Assembly (NCBI GenBank): GCA_965206615.1
Contig: CBDBKI010000005.1
Span: 1,240,001 to 1,304,000, forward strand
DNA: 64,000 nucleotides
DNA from: VXNE01 sp965206615
GTDB lineage: Bacteria; Pseudomonadota; Gammaproteobacteria; Pseudomonadales; Azotimanducaceae
Direction: 5' to 3'
The position numbers and the translations under genes are program-made. Below the pieces are notes generated by a model, which had not been told where the DNA came from, ran no database searches, and saw only the letters and a program-made list of their open reading frames with translations. This document shows, one piece after another, positions 1 to 9,700 of the stretch (position 1 is its first letter; every line of letters starts with the position of its first letter).

Positions 1-2
1 TT

Positions 3-140
3 TGGCAACTGCGGGAGAACGTGAGCGCGTACGGCGCGGCCTATGTCGCCCTTGCCGAGTCGCTGTCCATGGTGCTGGTGACTGCAGACCGCCGGCTGGC
101 TGGCGCGCCGGGACTGCGGGCGCGGGTCGAGTTGCTGTAG
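3..140 (+). CDS. PIN-domain (VapC-type) toxin, C-terminal fragment cut by window edge
   Basis: Only the last 45 codons are inside the window. The translation runs through SAYGAAYVALAESL and LVTADRRLA, the classic end of a VapC-type PIN ribonuclease: the helix with the third acidic residue, then the TADRRLA strand. In most relatives the first segment reads SAYDAAY; here the active-site Asp is Gly, so the toxin may be inactive. The stop TAG is at 138-140. The antitoxin partner would lie outside the window. Confidence 0.7.
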   Translation, partial: WQLRENVSAYGAAYVALAESLSMVLVTADRRLAGAPGLRARVELL

Positions 141-211
141 CGCGGTCGAACCCGCGTCAGGTCGGACAACGCGGTATTCTCCGTTTTGCCCAAGACGGAG
201 TGCCCTCACCC

Positions 212-1186
212 ATGACCGACATCCAGCACCGCACCGTCCACAGCAACGGCATCGACATGCATATCGCCGAGATGGGCGAGGGCCCGCTCGTCGTGCTGTG
301 CCATGGTTTCCCGGAGTCCTGGTACTCCTGGCGCCACCAGCTGCCGGCCCTCGCGGAGGCCGGCTACCACGTCGTGGCGCCGGATCAGCGAGGTTACGGC
401 GAGACGGATGCGCCCGCGGACATCGGGCAATACACGCAGTTCCATCTGGTGGGCGACATCGTCGGGCTGGTGTCGGCGCTCGGCGAGGAGCAGGCGGTGA
501 TCGTCGGCCACGACTGGGGTGCGCCGGTGGCGTGGAATGCGGCCATGTGGCGGCCCGACGTGTTCCGGGCGGTGGCGGCGCTTTCGGTGCCGGTGTCGGA
601 CCGCGGCCCGGTGCCGCCCACCGCCATGATGCAAGCGAACTTCGGCGAACGCTTCTTCTACATCCTCTACTTCCAGACGCCCGGCGTGGCCGAGCACGAG
701 CTGCAGCGCGACCTGCGCGCGACGATGCGCAAGTTCCTGTTCGGGATCTCCGGCGATGCGTGGACGGAGGGCGCGTCGCGGGGTATCGGCATGCTGACGG
801 ATCCGCCGCACCGCTCGGCGTTCATGCTCGAACAGCTCGATGACTGCGAGGCACTGCCCGCTTGGCTGACGGAGGCGGATCTCGACTACTTCGTCGACGC
901 CTACCGGAAGAGAGGCTTCCGCGGGCCGCTCAACTGGTACCGGAACCTGGACCGCAACTGGGAGCTGGGGGCTGCGTTCCAGGGGCGCAGGATCGAACAG
1001 CCGGCGCTCTTCGTCAGCGGCGACCGGGACCTGACCCGGGGCAACCCCGCTTTCGAGGAGGCGATGCGACAGGTGGCGACGAACCTGATCGACGTGGTGA
1101 TTCTGCCGGGTATCGGCCACTGGACGCAGCAGGAGGCGCCGGCGCAGACCAACGCGGCGCTGATCTCGTTCCTGAACGGTCTCTGA
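212..1186 (+). CDS. Epoxide hydrolase-type alpha/beta hydrolase
   Basis: This 324-residue protein should open epoxides to vicinal diols, or act as a related haloalkane dehalogenase-type hydrolase, in the cytoplasm. It has the oxyanion-hole motif HGFPES at residues 31-36, the nucleophile elbow VGHDWG with Asp101, a cap-domain region rich in Tyr, and a C-terminal GIGHW segment supplying the catalytic His. An Asp nucleophile in place of Ser marks the epoxide hydrolase branch. The ATG at 212 was chosen because the protein then begins right at the beta-strand before the HGFP motif; the longer open frame upstream is the shadow of the VapC fragment. The gene stands alone and is convergent with the next gene. 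The substrate cannot be told. Confidence 0.9.
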   Translation: MTDIQHRTVHSNGIDMHIAEMGEGPLVVLCHGFPESWYSWRHQLPALAEAGYHVVAPDQRGYGETDAPADIGQYTQFHLVGDIVGLVSALGEEQAVIVGHDWGAPVAWNAAMWRPDVFRAVAALSVPVSDRGPVPPTAMMQANFGERFFYILYFQTPGVAEHELQRDLRATMRKFLFGISGDAWTEGASRGIGMLTDPPHRSAFMLEQLDDCEALPAWLTEADLDYFVDAYRKRGFRGPLNWYRNLDRNWELGAAFQGRRIEQPALFVSGDRDLTRGNPAFEEAMRQVATNLIDVVILPGIGHWTQQEAPAQTNAALISFLNGL

Positions 1187-1207
1187 CGCGCGTTCCGCCG
1201 AACCGGC

Positions 1208-3268
1208 TCAGCCCTCGGGGTATTCGAACGGCGTGCGGTCCGCGAACCGTGTCAGAACGTTGCCCGTGATGCGCGCGATGTCGTTGTCGTAGTCGTGGTG
1301 CGAGAGCGCCCCGGCGTAGGAGATCGAGCCGGTGGAGAAGACCGCGCCGCCGGCCGGCGTCTCGTAGAACACCAGGTCCGCGCGCACGTCGGGATCCTCC
1401 GGGTCCGGGAGCCTGGACTCGTGCAGTTCTTCGATGACGCGCAGCATGCCGGGGCGGTGGTTTTCGGAGGAGGCGATCACGACGGCGTGCCGCGGCGAGC
1501 CGAGGGCCGCGTCGTGGCGGTCGATCTCCTCCCCCGCCGCGCCCCCGCCCTGGGTACCGTAGTTGCCGACGATGTCCACGCTCTCGACACCTTCCAGGAC
1601 GAACGCGACCCGCGGATCGAGCGCACCCTCGAGTAGCCGGTAGTACGTACCGCCGTCGAACCCCTGGGCAGCAAAGCCGACGCCCGCGACATGGTTCGGT
1701 GGACGCCCGAGCCGCCGCCAGAGGCCGCCGTACTCGCCCGTGAACGCGTGGTAGTACTCGCCCGGTTCCGCGATCCAGCTGCGCGTGCCGCCCTCGGCGC
1801 GGCGCACCTCGATGACGGCGGGATCGTCCGGGTCGAAGGCGATGCGCCAGTAGAACCCGTTGCCGCCCATGTACATGAGCCGTCCGCCTCGCTCGAGGTA
1901 GCCCGTGAGGCCGTCGAGCATGGCCGTGGAGTAGTACTCCGGGTGGGCGCCGGTGACGACCACCGCGTAGTCTGCGAGTAGCGCCGCCCCCTCCCTGTGC
2001 AGGTCTTCGTCGGTGACGACGTCGTAGTCGGCGCCGATCCGCTCGAGCCACGCGATCAGGTTCGTATCGGCGTTGAACGACCACATCAGGGTGCGCGGCT
2101 TGAGGTTCAGCACGGGTCTGCGCCGCGAGGAGTAGATCACGCCGGTGCCGTCGCCGTGGTATTCGTAGAGCGACTTGCCGACCTCGGGACGGGACAGGAA
2201 ATACGCGTCCGACGCGGTGCGGTTGCGCGAAAAGGAAAGGTACTGGTTCGCGTAGGCGAGGTAGGTGGCGGTGGACGCGAGGAACAGGATCGGCGCGCGC
2301 CTGGCCCCCGGCCGCGGGCGCACGTAGAAGACCGCGTGGTCCTCGCTGGTGTCGGTCGTCAGGCGCACGGCGTAGAGCCCGCTCGGAAGATTGGCCGGCA
2401 CCTCCCACTCGAGGTCCGGTTCCCAGCCGGCGTCCGTGATGTCGTCGGCGTGGAAGTGGATTGCCGCGTACTGCGAAGGATCCTCGGTCCAGCGTTGCGT
2501 GGAGCCGTCCCAGCGGGCGCCCTTCACGGCGCGGGCCGGATGCTGATGGATGGAGCCTTCGAAACGGCCGCCCGCGTCGGCGAGCGTCCTGCCAGCCATG
2601 TCCCGGCCGAAGTCCCAGGTGGCGACGGTCCGGCCGTCCTCGGCGAACCGCGGCGCCTCGATCCGGCCGTTGAAGCCGGCGGCTCCGTCGCGCGCGGCCA
2701 GGTACCAGTCGCCGCCGGGCGCCGCGAGGCCCAGGGCGGCTTCGGCCGAGCGCTCCCGGCTCGCGGGTTCGGCCGGTGTCAGCCCGCGTGTCGTGCAGGT
2801 CAGCACTGTTCGACCGGGCGTTCCGACGACGCGTACGTGGTGCCAGCGGGAGGCGGTCACCGGCTCGGTCAGACGGATCTCCGTCTCGCCCGCTGTCAGC
2901 ACCAGGTGCCGATCGAGAATCTCGAGGACCACGCCGGGCCCCGAGAGGATCGTCTGTCGGGGCAGATCCGGCGTCGTCGGCAGGAAGTCGCATTCGAAGG
3001 ACAGCGCCTCGAACGCCGGCAGCGCATGGAGCTGGACATACGACCCGGGATGGACCGGTTGCTCGCGGCCGGGGTAGACGCCGTTCAGGTCGGCATCGAG
3101 CACTTCCTCCTGGAAGCCCGTGCCCCGCGGTCGGTCGTCGCCGCACACCAGCTTGACCAGTTCGGCACGAAAGCTGTCCCCGACGTGGCAACTCACCATG
3201 ACCCGCAGGCGGTCGCCGGCGGTGACCGACAGCGGATCGGCGTAAGAAACGATGGTTTTGGCTTGCAT
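1208..3268 (-). CDS. N,N-dimethylformamidase large-subunit-like protein
   Basis: This 686-residue protein resembles the beta (large) subunit of N,N-dimethylformamidase, which hydrolyses DMF to dimethylamine and formate with a mononuclear iron bound by two Tyr and one Glu. The N-terminal third is a lectin/LamG-like beta-sandwich (WYLAARDG and neighbouring segments). The C-terminal half carries the amidohydrolase-like fold, with GAHPEYYS, GGNGFYW and IASSENH as plausible sites for the Tyr/Glu ligands; that assignment is inference. No gene for the small alpha subunit is visible, so the natural substrate is probably not DMF itself. The ATG at 3268 gives the expected start. The gene is divergent from the sulfatase at 3449. 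Confidence 0.75.
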   Translation of the reverse strand: MQAKTIVSYADPLSVTAGDRLRVMVSCHVGDSFRAELVKLVCGDDRPRGTGFQEEVLDADLNGVYPGREQPVHPGSYVQLHALPAFEALSFECDFLPTTPDLPRQTILSGPGVVLEILDRHLVLTAGETEIRLTEPVTASRWHHVRVVGTPGRTVLTCTTRGLTPAEPASRERSAEAALGLAAPGGDWYLAARDGAAGFNGRIEAPRFAEDGRTVATWDFGRDMAGRTLADAGGRFEGSIHQHPARAVKGARWDGSTQRWTEDPSQYAAIHFHADDITDAGWEPDLEWEVPANLPSGLYAVRLTTDTSEDHAVFYVRPRPGARRAPILFLASTATYLAYANQYLSFSRNRTASDAYFLSRPEVGKSLYEYHGDGTGVIYSSRRRPVLNLKPRTLMWSFNADTNLIAWLERIGADYDVVTDEDLHREGAALLADYAVVVTGAHPEYYSTAMLDGLTGYLERGGRLMYMGGNGFYWRIAFDPDDPAVIEVRRAEGGTRSWIAEPGEYYHAFTGEYGGLWRRLGRPPNHVAGVGFAAQGFDGGTYYRLLEGALDPRVAFVLEGVESVDIVGNYGTQGGGAAGEEIDRHDAALGSPRHAVVIASSENHRPGMLRVIEELHESRLPDPEDPDVRADLVFYETPAGGAVFSTGSISYAGALSHHDYDNDIARITGNVLTRFADRTPFEYPEG

Positions 3269-3448
3269 GGACTGTTCCCGGCAGGCGTGAAGAGGCAACT
3301 CGCATCCAGGGGCGTGGAACGCCCGGCCCGCAGGGCTTGGCTGGAGGCGACAGGGATGATATGGCATCGCGCCGGCGGGGTGTCCGAGGCGACGCGCATG
3401 GACCGGGCGCGCGAGGTCGCATACCCTCGGAGCCGGTAGTCCGGTGAG

Positions 3449-4888
3449 GTGCTGCGAGTGGAGAGTCGGCCCAACATCGTCCTGTTCATGACCGATCAGC
3501 TGCGGCGCGATGCGCTCGGCTGCTACGGCAACACGATCTGTCGCACGCCGAACCTCGACCGCATTGCGGAGCACGGCGTGCGTTTCGACAACGCCTTCAC
3601 CGTGTCCCCCGTGTGCTCGCCGGCCCGCGCCTCGATCATGACGGGCCTCTATCCGCACAACCACGGCGTGATGCTGAACACGCATATCGCTCCGGCGTGG
3701 AGTCCGGGGCTCGCACCGGACACGCCGACGTTCTCGGGCCTCCTCGCACAGGCCGGATACGCCCTGGACTACGTCGGCAAGTGGCACGTGCATGCGGAAC
3801 TGACCCCCTGCGACTTCGGCTTCGAGCGCCACGAGACCGCGCCGCGTCGATACCGGCCGGTTCCGGGATCGGAGGTGGAGGTGGACTTCCGCAACGGGGA
3901 GCGGCAGCTGGTGGCCGGGATCGACGGGACCGACCCGGGCGACACGGCGCCGTCCGTGCTGACGCGCACCGGCATCCGCATGCTGCGGGAGCGCGCCGCG
4001 CAGCGGCGGCCCTTCTTCCTGCGCGTCGACCTCCTGGAGCCGCACTTTCCGTGCCTTCCGCCGCAGCCGTACGGATCGATGTATGCGCCCGGGGAGATCC
4101 CGCCCTGGCCGAACTTCCGGGACGATTTCGCGGGCAAGCCGCCGGGCCACCTGCGCAAGCTGCGCGAGTGGAACCTCGAGGGCAGGGAGTGGGATTGGTG
4201 GAGCCGCGTCGTCGCCGCGTACTACGGCGTCGTCTCCCACGTCGATGCCTGCGTGGGAGAGATCCTGGCTGCCATCGAGGATCTCGGCATCGCGGAGCGG
4301 ACCGTGTTCGTCTTCTGTACGGACCATGGCGACGCCCTCGGCAGCCACGGCCACTTCGAGAAGGCGGGGACGATGTACGACGAGATCTTCCGCATCCCGC
4401 TGCTGATGACCGGTCCGCAGGCGCTGCTGGCCGGCAGCGAAGTCGGCCACTTCGCGCGCTCCCTCGACCTGATGCCGACGTTCGTGGAGTGGGCCGGCGG
4501 CGACCTGCCTGCGGGTCTCGACGGGCGCAGCCTCGCGCCGCTGCTGCGGGGCCAGCGTGTCGAGCGTTGGCCCGACTCCGTCTACTGCGAACACCACGGC
4601 GAAGTGTGGGGTTACCAGTCGCAGCGCATGGTGCGCACGAAACGGTGGAAGTACGTCTACGATCCCCATTCGGTGGACGAGTTGTACGACCTCGAAGGCG
4701 ATCCGGGGGAGCTGGTCAACCGGGCCGAGGAGCCGGGATGCCGGGAGGTTCTGCGCGAGATGCAGGCGCGGCTGCTGGGCTGGAACGACGCCACCGGGGA
4801 CATGTTCCAGTGGCGCTGGGTGCGCTGGAACCTGCCGCAGCCGCTGTCGCCGGAAGACGCGGCGGACGGCAAGGCGCCATGGACGTAG
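3449..4888 (+). CDS. Sulfatase, cysteine-type (formylglycine-dependent)
   Basis: This type I sulfatase of 479 residues hydrolyses sulfate (or phosphonate) esters. The N-terminus PNIVLFMTDQLRRDALGCYG holds the first metal-binding Asp residues. CSPARASIMTG is the C-x-P/A-x-R signature whose Cys is oxidised to formylglycine. GKWH and the TDHGDALGSHG segment supply further active-site Lys, His and metal ligands. No signal peptide is evident, so it may be cytoplasmic. A GTG at 3449 is used; a second in-frame GTG at 3458 is equally possible because no clear ribosome site is visible. A separate formylglycine-generating enzyme is not seen in the window. Substrate unknown. Confidence 0.9.
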   Translation: MLRVESRPNIVLFMTDQLRRDALGCYGNTICRTPNLDRIAEHGVRFDNAFTVSPVCSPARASIMTGLYPHNHGVMLNTHIAPAWSPGLAPDTPTFSGLLAQAGYALDYVGKWHVHAELTPCDFGFERHETAPRRYRPVPGSEVEVDFRNGERQLVAGIDGTDPGDTAPSVLTRTGIRMLRERAAQRRPFFLRVDLLEPHFPCLPPQPYGSMYAPGEIPPWPNFRDDFAGKPPGHLRKLREWNLEGREWDWWSRVVAAYYGVVSHVDACVGEILAAIEDLGIAERTVFVFCTDHGDALGSHGHFEKAGTMYDEIFRIPLLMTGPQALLAGSEVGHFARSLDLMPTFVEWAGGDLPAGLDGRSLAPLLRGQRVERWPDSVYCEHHGEVWGYQSQRMVRTKRWKYVYDPHSVDELYDLEGDPGELVNRAEEPGCREVLREMQARLLGWNDATGDMFQWRWVRWNLPQPLSPEDAADGKAPWT

Positions 4889-4937
4889 CGCCAGTTTCGA
4901 TGGCGTAAGCGATTGAATCTGTGAGCAAGATGAAACC

Positions 4938-5780
4938 GTGAAAATCGTCTTCAGCCGCAAGGGTCTCGACAGTGCGGCCGGCGGGATGCCGAGCCCGCTC
5001 CTTGCGGGCCGGCCCTGCTCGCTACCGATTCCCGCGAACGGGACACCCTCCGACGCCCGCTACGCCGATCTCGTCGACCCGCTGCCGGACATCGTGCGCG
5101 ACCTCGGTCGCGGCATGGACGAACACACACCCTGCCACCTGGACCCGGACATCGATGCCGGCGTCGTGCGGGCATCGCGCGGGCCGGGTTGGCGCGGCAG
5201 CCTCGGCCAGGTCGGCGCCGCACAGTCCCACCTGGCGAACCAGGGGGTCGGCCACGGCGACGTGTTCGTCTTCTGGGGACTGTTTCGGGCGGTGCAGAGG
5301 AGCGCTGCCGGCTGGCGCTTCGAAGGCCGCCCGGAGCACCGCATCTTCGGCTGGCTGCAGATCGGCGAGATCCTGCCGGTCGGCTCGGACCTCGAAGCCA
5401 TACGGGAACGCCGACCCTGGCTCGAAGCGCATCCGCATCTGCGTTCCGGTTGGGCGTCCAACAACACGATCTATGTCGCGGCGGACAGGCTGCGACTGGA
5501 CGGCTCGGACAGCGGTTTGCCGGGTTTCGGACGCCTGCCCCGCGGGCGGCGCCTGAGTGCGTGCCAGGACGGTCCGCTCTCCACCTGGCGCGTGCCTGCC
5601 TGGCTCGATGCGTCAACGGGCGGCACCGGCATGACGTACCACCCGCCGCCGCGTTGGCTCGGCAACGGCCTGCTGCGAGCGGCGCCCCGGGGCCAGGAAT
5701 TCGTGGCCCGGGCCGGTGTCCGGAGGGACGCCCTGGATTGGCTCGGGGCGCTGGTGGACGCCGGCAACGCCGGCCCTTGA
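4938..5780 (+). CDS. Nmad3-like protein (putative nucleotide-modification-associated domain 3)
   Basis: This 280-residue protein begins MKIVFSRKGLDSAAGGMPSP and continues through PCSLPIPANGTP, GAAQSHLANQGVGHGDVFVF and FGWLQIG, which I recognise as the Nmad3 family. Members of this family have been predicted from gene neighbourhoods to take part in DNA base hypermodification; no reaction has been established to my knowledge. Here the gene is an orphan between a sulfatase and an ABC transporter, with no modification enzymes beside it. It starts 49 bases after the sulfatase stop and reads in the same direction. The family call rests on recognition of motifs without an alignment. Confidence 0.7.
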   Translation: MKIVFSRKGLDSAAGGMPSPLLAGRPCSLPIPANGTPSDARYADLVDPLPDIVRDLGRGMDEHTPCHLDPDIDAGVVRASRGPGWRGSLGQVGAAQSHLANQGVGHGDVFVFWGLFRAVQRSAAGWRFEGRPEHRIFGWLQIGEILPVGSDLEAIRERRPWLEAHPHLRSGWASNNTIYVAADRLRLDGSDSGLPGFGRLPRGRRLSACQDGPLSTWRVPAWLDASTGGTGMTYHPPPRWLGNGLLRAAPRGQEFVARAGVRRDALDWLGALVDAGNAGP

Positions 5781-5841
5781 TCGGGCGCCTGCGGCTCCTG
5801 CGGCTCCTGCGGACAGGGCCTTCGTGTAAGCTCCGCCGGTC

Positions 5842-6738
5842 ATGCTCACGATCACCGCTCTCTGCAAGACGTATCCGGGCGGTATCCGGGCCCTCGAGGA
5901 CATCACCCTCACGATCCCCAAGGGCATCTTCGGCCTGCTCGGCCCGAACGGCGCGGGCAAGTCCACGCTCATGCGCACCGTCGCGACCCTGCAGGACCCG
6001 GACAGCGGCGCCATCCGCTTCGGCGAGATCGACGTGTTGCGCCAGAAGGACGCCCTGCGCCGTCGCCTCGGCTACCTGCCGCAGGAGTTCGGCTGCTACC
6101 CGGGCACCTCGGCCGAGACCATGCTGAACCACCTGGCGGTACTCAAGGGCATCGTCGAGAAGCGCGCGCGGCGCGAGGTGGTGGAGAGTCTGCTGGAACG
6201 CTGCAACCTGGCGGCGGTGCGCAAGCGCAACGTCGATACGTTCTCCGGCGGCATGCGCCAGCGGTTCGGCATCGCCCAGGCTTTGATCGGGGCGCCGGAA
6301 CTCCTCGTCGTCGATGAGCCGACGGCCGGCCTCGACCCCGCGGAGCGGCGGCGTTTTCAGAACCTCCTGGCGCGCGTGGGCGAGGATGTCGTCGTGATCC
6401 TCTCGACACACATCGTGGAGGACATCACCGACCTGTGCCCGCGCATGGCGGTCCTGGGCGCCGGTCGCATCCTCCTGGAGGGCGAACCGCGGGCATTGAC
6501 GCGGAGCCTCCGGGGCCGGCTGTGGGTGGGGAGCGTGGGGAGCGTGGGGGCCGCGAACCTCGATGCCGCGCTCTCCGACCTGTCGGCGGTCTCTGCCCGA
6601 ACGGTCGGCGGACACCTCGAAGTGCGCGCGGTCGCCGACACGCCGCCAGCGGGATCTTTCGCTGCCGCCGAACCGACACTCGAAGACGTCTACTTCGCGA
6701 CCCTGCAGGCGCATGGCCTGCGCGGCGACGTCGACTGA
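5842..6738 (+). CDS. ABC transporter ATP-binding protein
   Basis: This 298-residue cytoplasmic ATPase powers an ABC-2 type exporter. It shows Walker A GPNGAGKST at residues 34-42, the ABC signature FSGGMRQRF near residues 134-142, Walker B LLVVDEP near 154-160, and the switch His in STHIVEDI. The C-terminal extension of about 80 residues is typical of drug or lipid exporters with separate permeases. The next gene, a permease/aminopeptidase fusion, begins 12 bases after this stop, so the two form an operon. A short tandem duplication (GGGGAGCGT twice) lies near 6529-6550 inside the coding region. Confidence 0.93.
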   Translation: MLTITALCKTYPGGIRALEDITLTIPKGIFGLLGPNGAGKSTLMRTVATLQDPDSGAIRFGEIDVLRQKDALRRRLGYLPQEFGCYPGTSAETMLNHLAVLKGIVEKRARREVVESLLERCNLAAVRKRNVDTFSGGMRQRFGIAQALIGAPELLVVDEPTAGLDPAERRRFQNLLARVGEDVVVILSTHIVEDITDLCPRMAVLGAGRILLEGEPRALTRSLRGRLWVGSVGSVGAANLDAALSDLSAVSARTVGGHLEVRAVADTPPAGSFAAAEPTLEDVYFATLQAHGLRGDVD

Positions 6739-6749
6739 CGCGCCGGCTC

Positions 6750-9700
6750 GTGCCGTACCTGCGCGAGGTCTTTCGGCTGGAGTGCCGCAACCAGCTGCGC
6801 GGCATGCTGTTCCCGTCCGCGACACTGGTGCTCTTCCTGCTCGCCTTCCTCGCGACGGCCAGCGAGACCGTTCGGGTCGCCGACATCGGTGCCAACGTCC
6901 ACCTGAACGCGCCGTTCGCCGTCATCGCCAGGCAGTACGTGTTCAGCATCATCGCGATGCTTGCCGGGGTCGCCTTCGTCGCCACCGCGATCACGCGGGA
7001 CCGGGAGACGAAGACCGAGGAGATCCTGTTCGCAACGCCGCTGCCGCGCTTGCAGTTCCTGTTCGGGCGGTTCGCGGCGGGTGCATCGGTCGCCTTCCTG
7101 TGCGCCTGTGGAGCGCTGCTCGGGACCCTGGTCGGGAGTTGCATGCCGTGGCTCGACCCGGAGCGGCTCGGCCCGTTTTCGATGGCTCCATACTGGCACG
7201 CCGTCTGGGCGGTGACGGCGCCCAATGCCTTTGTCGGCGGCGCCGTCTTCTTCACCGTAGCCGCGCTCACCCGCTCGCTGTTTGCCACGTACGCGGCCGC
7301 CTTCGGGCTCCTGGTGCTGGTCGTGGTCGTGGGGCTGGTCACGGATCCCGAATCCCTGGACACCGCGGCGCTGTTCGATCCGTTCGGGACGACGGCGTTT
7401 GGCGAGGCCACCCGGTACTGGACGGTCTTCGAGCGCAACGAGCGCGTCCCGGAGTTGTCCGGCACGTTGCTCCATGCACGACTGGTGTGGATCGCCGTGG
7501 CGCTGGCGGCGCTTGGCGGCGCGGTGTGGGGCTTCCGCCGGGACGTCGATCCGCGGGGACGCCGTCGCGCAAGTGCCAGGGTTTCCGCGCCGGCGGATGT
7601 CGGAGCGGGGCGCACGGGAACTCCGCCGGGACCACGCACGACGGCGTGGGCGCGGCCCGGGTCGGCGGCCTTCGGCAGTCGGGCGGTCCTGGCCCAGTTC
7701 GCCTCGCAGCTACGCATCGAACTCGCCGCCGTACTGCGTGGCGTACCGTTGTACGTGTTGCTGGCTTTCGGCGTGCTCAATGTCGTGGGTTGGGCCAGCG
7801 CGGTGCCTTCCCAGGGCTATGGCGCGCCGGTGCTGCCCACGACGGAACTGCTGGTGCAGGGCATCGCGGAGACCTTTCTCCTGCCGGTGTACCTGATCGT
7901 CATCTACTACGGCGGCGAACTCGTGCATCGGGAGGTGCGCAGCGGGGTCGCCCAATTCGTCTACGCCATGCCGTTTCCGAGCGGGGTGCTGGTGGCAGCG
8001 AAGGTCGTGGCGTTGTGGAGCGTCATCGCGGTGCTGCTCACGGTGGGGGGTCTGGCGGCGATCGCCGTGCAGGTTGCGGATGGGTACTACGCCATCGACC
8101 TGCCGCTTTACGCGAGCGGGCTGTACGTCAACCTGGGCTGGAACCTCTTCCTGCTGGCGGTGGTGTCGGTTTTCGTGCAGGCGGTCGTGGGCAACAAGTG
8201 GCTGGCCATGCTCGCGATGCTGCTCGTCTACGCCTGGCAGGTCGGTGCCGCAGGCCTGGGATTCGAGCACGTGCTCTACGCACTCGGTGCGCCGCAGGTG
8301 CCGTACTCGCACATGAACGGTTATGGCCACTTCGTCGAGCCGCTGGTCACCGTTGGCGTCTACTGGTCGGCGTTCGCAGGGCTGCTGGGGCTCGCGGCGC
8401 ACGTGGTCCTGCGCCGCGGCACGGGCCTCGGCAAGGGCGCGTGGGTTGCAACGGCCCGGGAGCGGTTCACCGCGAACGTGCGCAGTGCGGCCGCGCTGGC
8501 GGGGGTCGCGTGGGTCGGCCTGGGCGTGTGGATCTTCTACAACACGAACGTGCTGAATACCTACGAGACGGAGGCCGACACCGAGGCGTGGCGGGCCGAG
8601 TACGAGAGGCGTTTCAAGGGCTACCGGCATCTGGGGCGTCCGCAAGCGCTGTCCATGGACCTGGCGGTGGACATTTTCCCGGCGCGGCGGGGACTCCGGA
8701 GCCGGGGCACCATCCTGCTCGGCAACACAAGCGCTGCGCCGATCGCCGAATTCGTGCTGTCGCTGCCCCGTCCGGTGCAGGTCGAAGCACTCGACATCCC
8801 GGCCACGCTGGTGGAGCGCGCCGACGCGTTCGGCTTGCGCCGCTACGCCTTCGAGCCGCCCCTGCGGCCGACCGAGCGGGTCAAGATGTCCTTCGACCTC
8901 TCCTGGGAATACGCCGGTTTCTCGAACAGCGGGTCGTCCACCCGCCTCGTCGGCAACGGCACCTTCGTCGACAGCCGGGACATCCTCCCGTTCACCGGTT
9001 ACAACGCCGGCGTCGAGTTGACCGACAACCATGCGCGGCGCCGCCAGGGGCTGGGTCCCGCCGAGCGTCTGCCCCCGTATGGCGACGGCATGGCCGCGCG
9101 CCGCCACAACCAGCTGGACGTCGCGGAGCGGACGCGCTTCAAGGCCCGGGTGGGAACGAGCCTGGACCAGATCGCCATTGCGCCCGGGCGGCTCGTCCAG
9201 GAATGGAGGGAGAACGACCGACGCTACTTCGAATACGAGACGGAGCAGCCGATCTGGCCGTTTTTCTCGTTCCAGTCGGCGCGCTACGCGCTGGCTCGTG
9301 ATGCATGGAACGATGTCGCGATCGAGGTGTTCCACGATCCGGGGCATGCCGGGAACCTGCCGTCCATGTTCGCCTCCGCCAAGCGTTCCCTCGACTACTT
9401 CACGCGCGAGTTCTCCCCCTATCAGTACGACCGGTTCCGCGTCGTGGAGTTCCCCTACGCACTGTTCGCCCAGTCGTTTCCGAACACCGTGCCGTACTCG
9501 GAGCGGTTGGGCTTCACGGCGGACCTGCGCGACGACCGGCACATCGACTTCGTCTTCTACGTCACCGCGCACGAGATGGCGCACCAGTGGTGGGCCCACC
9601 AGGTCATCGGCGCGCGCATGCAGGGGATGACGTTCCTGGTGGAAACGCTGGCCCAGTACTCGGCGCTGATGGTGATGGAAGCGGAGTACGGGGAGCGGCG

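Noticed and set aside
206..1120. Long minus-strand open frame of 304 codons opposite the epoxide hydrolase
   Set aside because: Arg/His/Val-rich composition and exact opposition to a clear alpha/beta hydrolase show it is a high-GC shadow.
1997..3439. Plus-strand frame of 480 codons opposite the dimethylformamidase-like gene
   Set aside because: Shadow frame with no family motif; the minus strand has the conserved protein.
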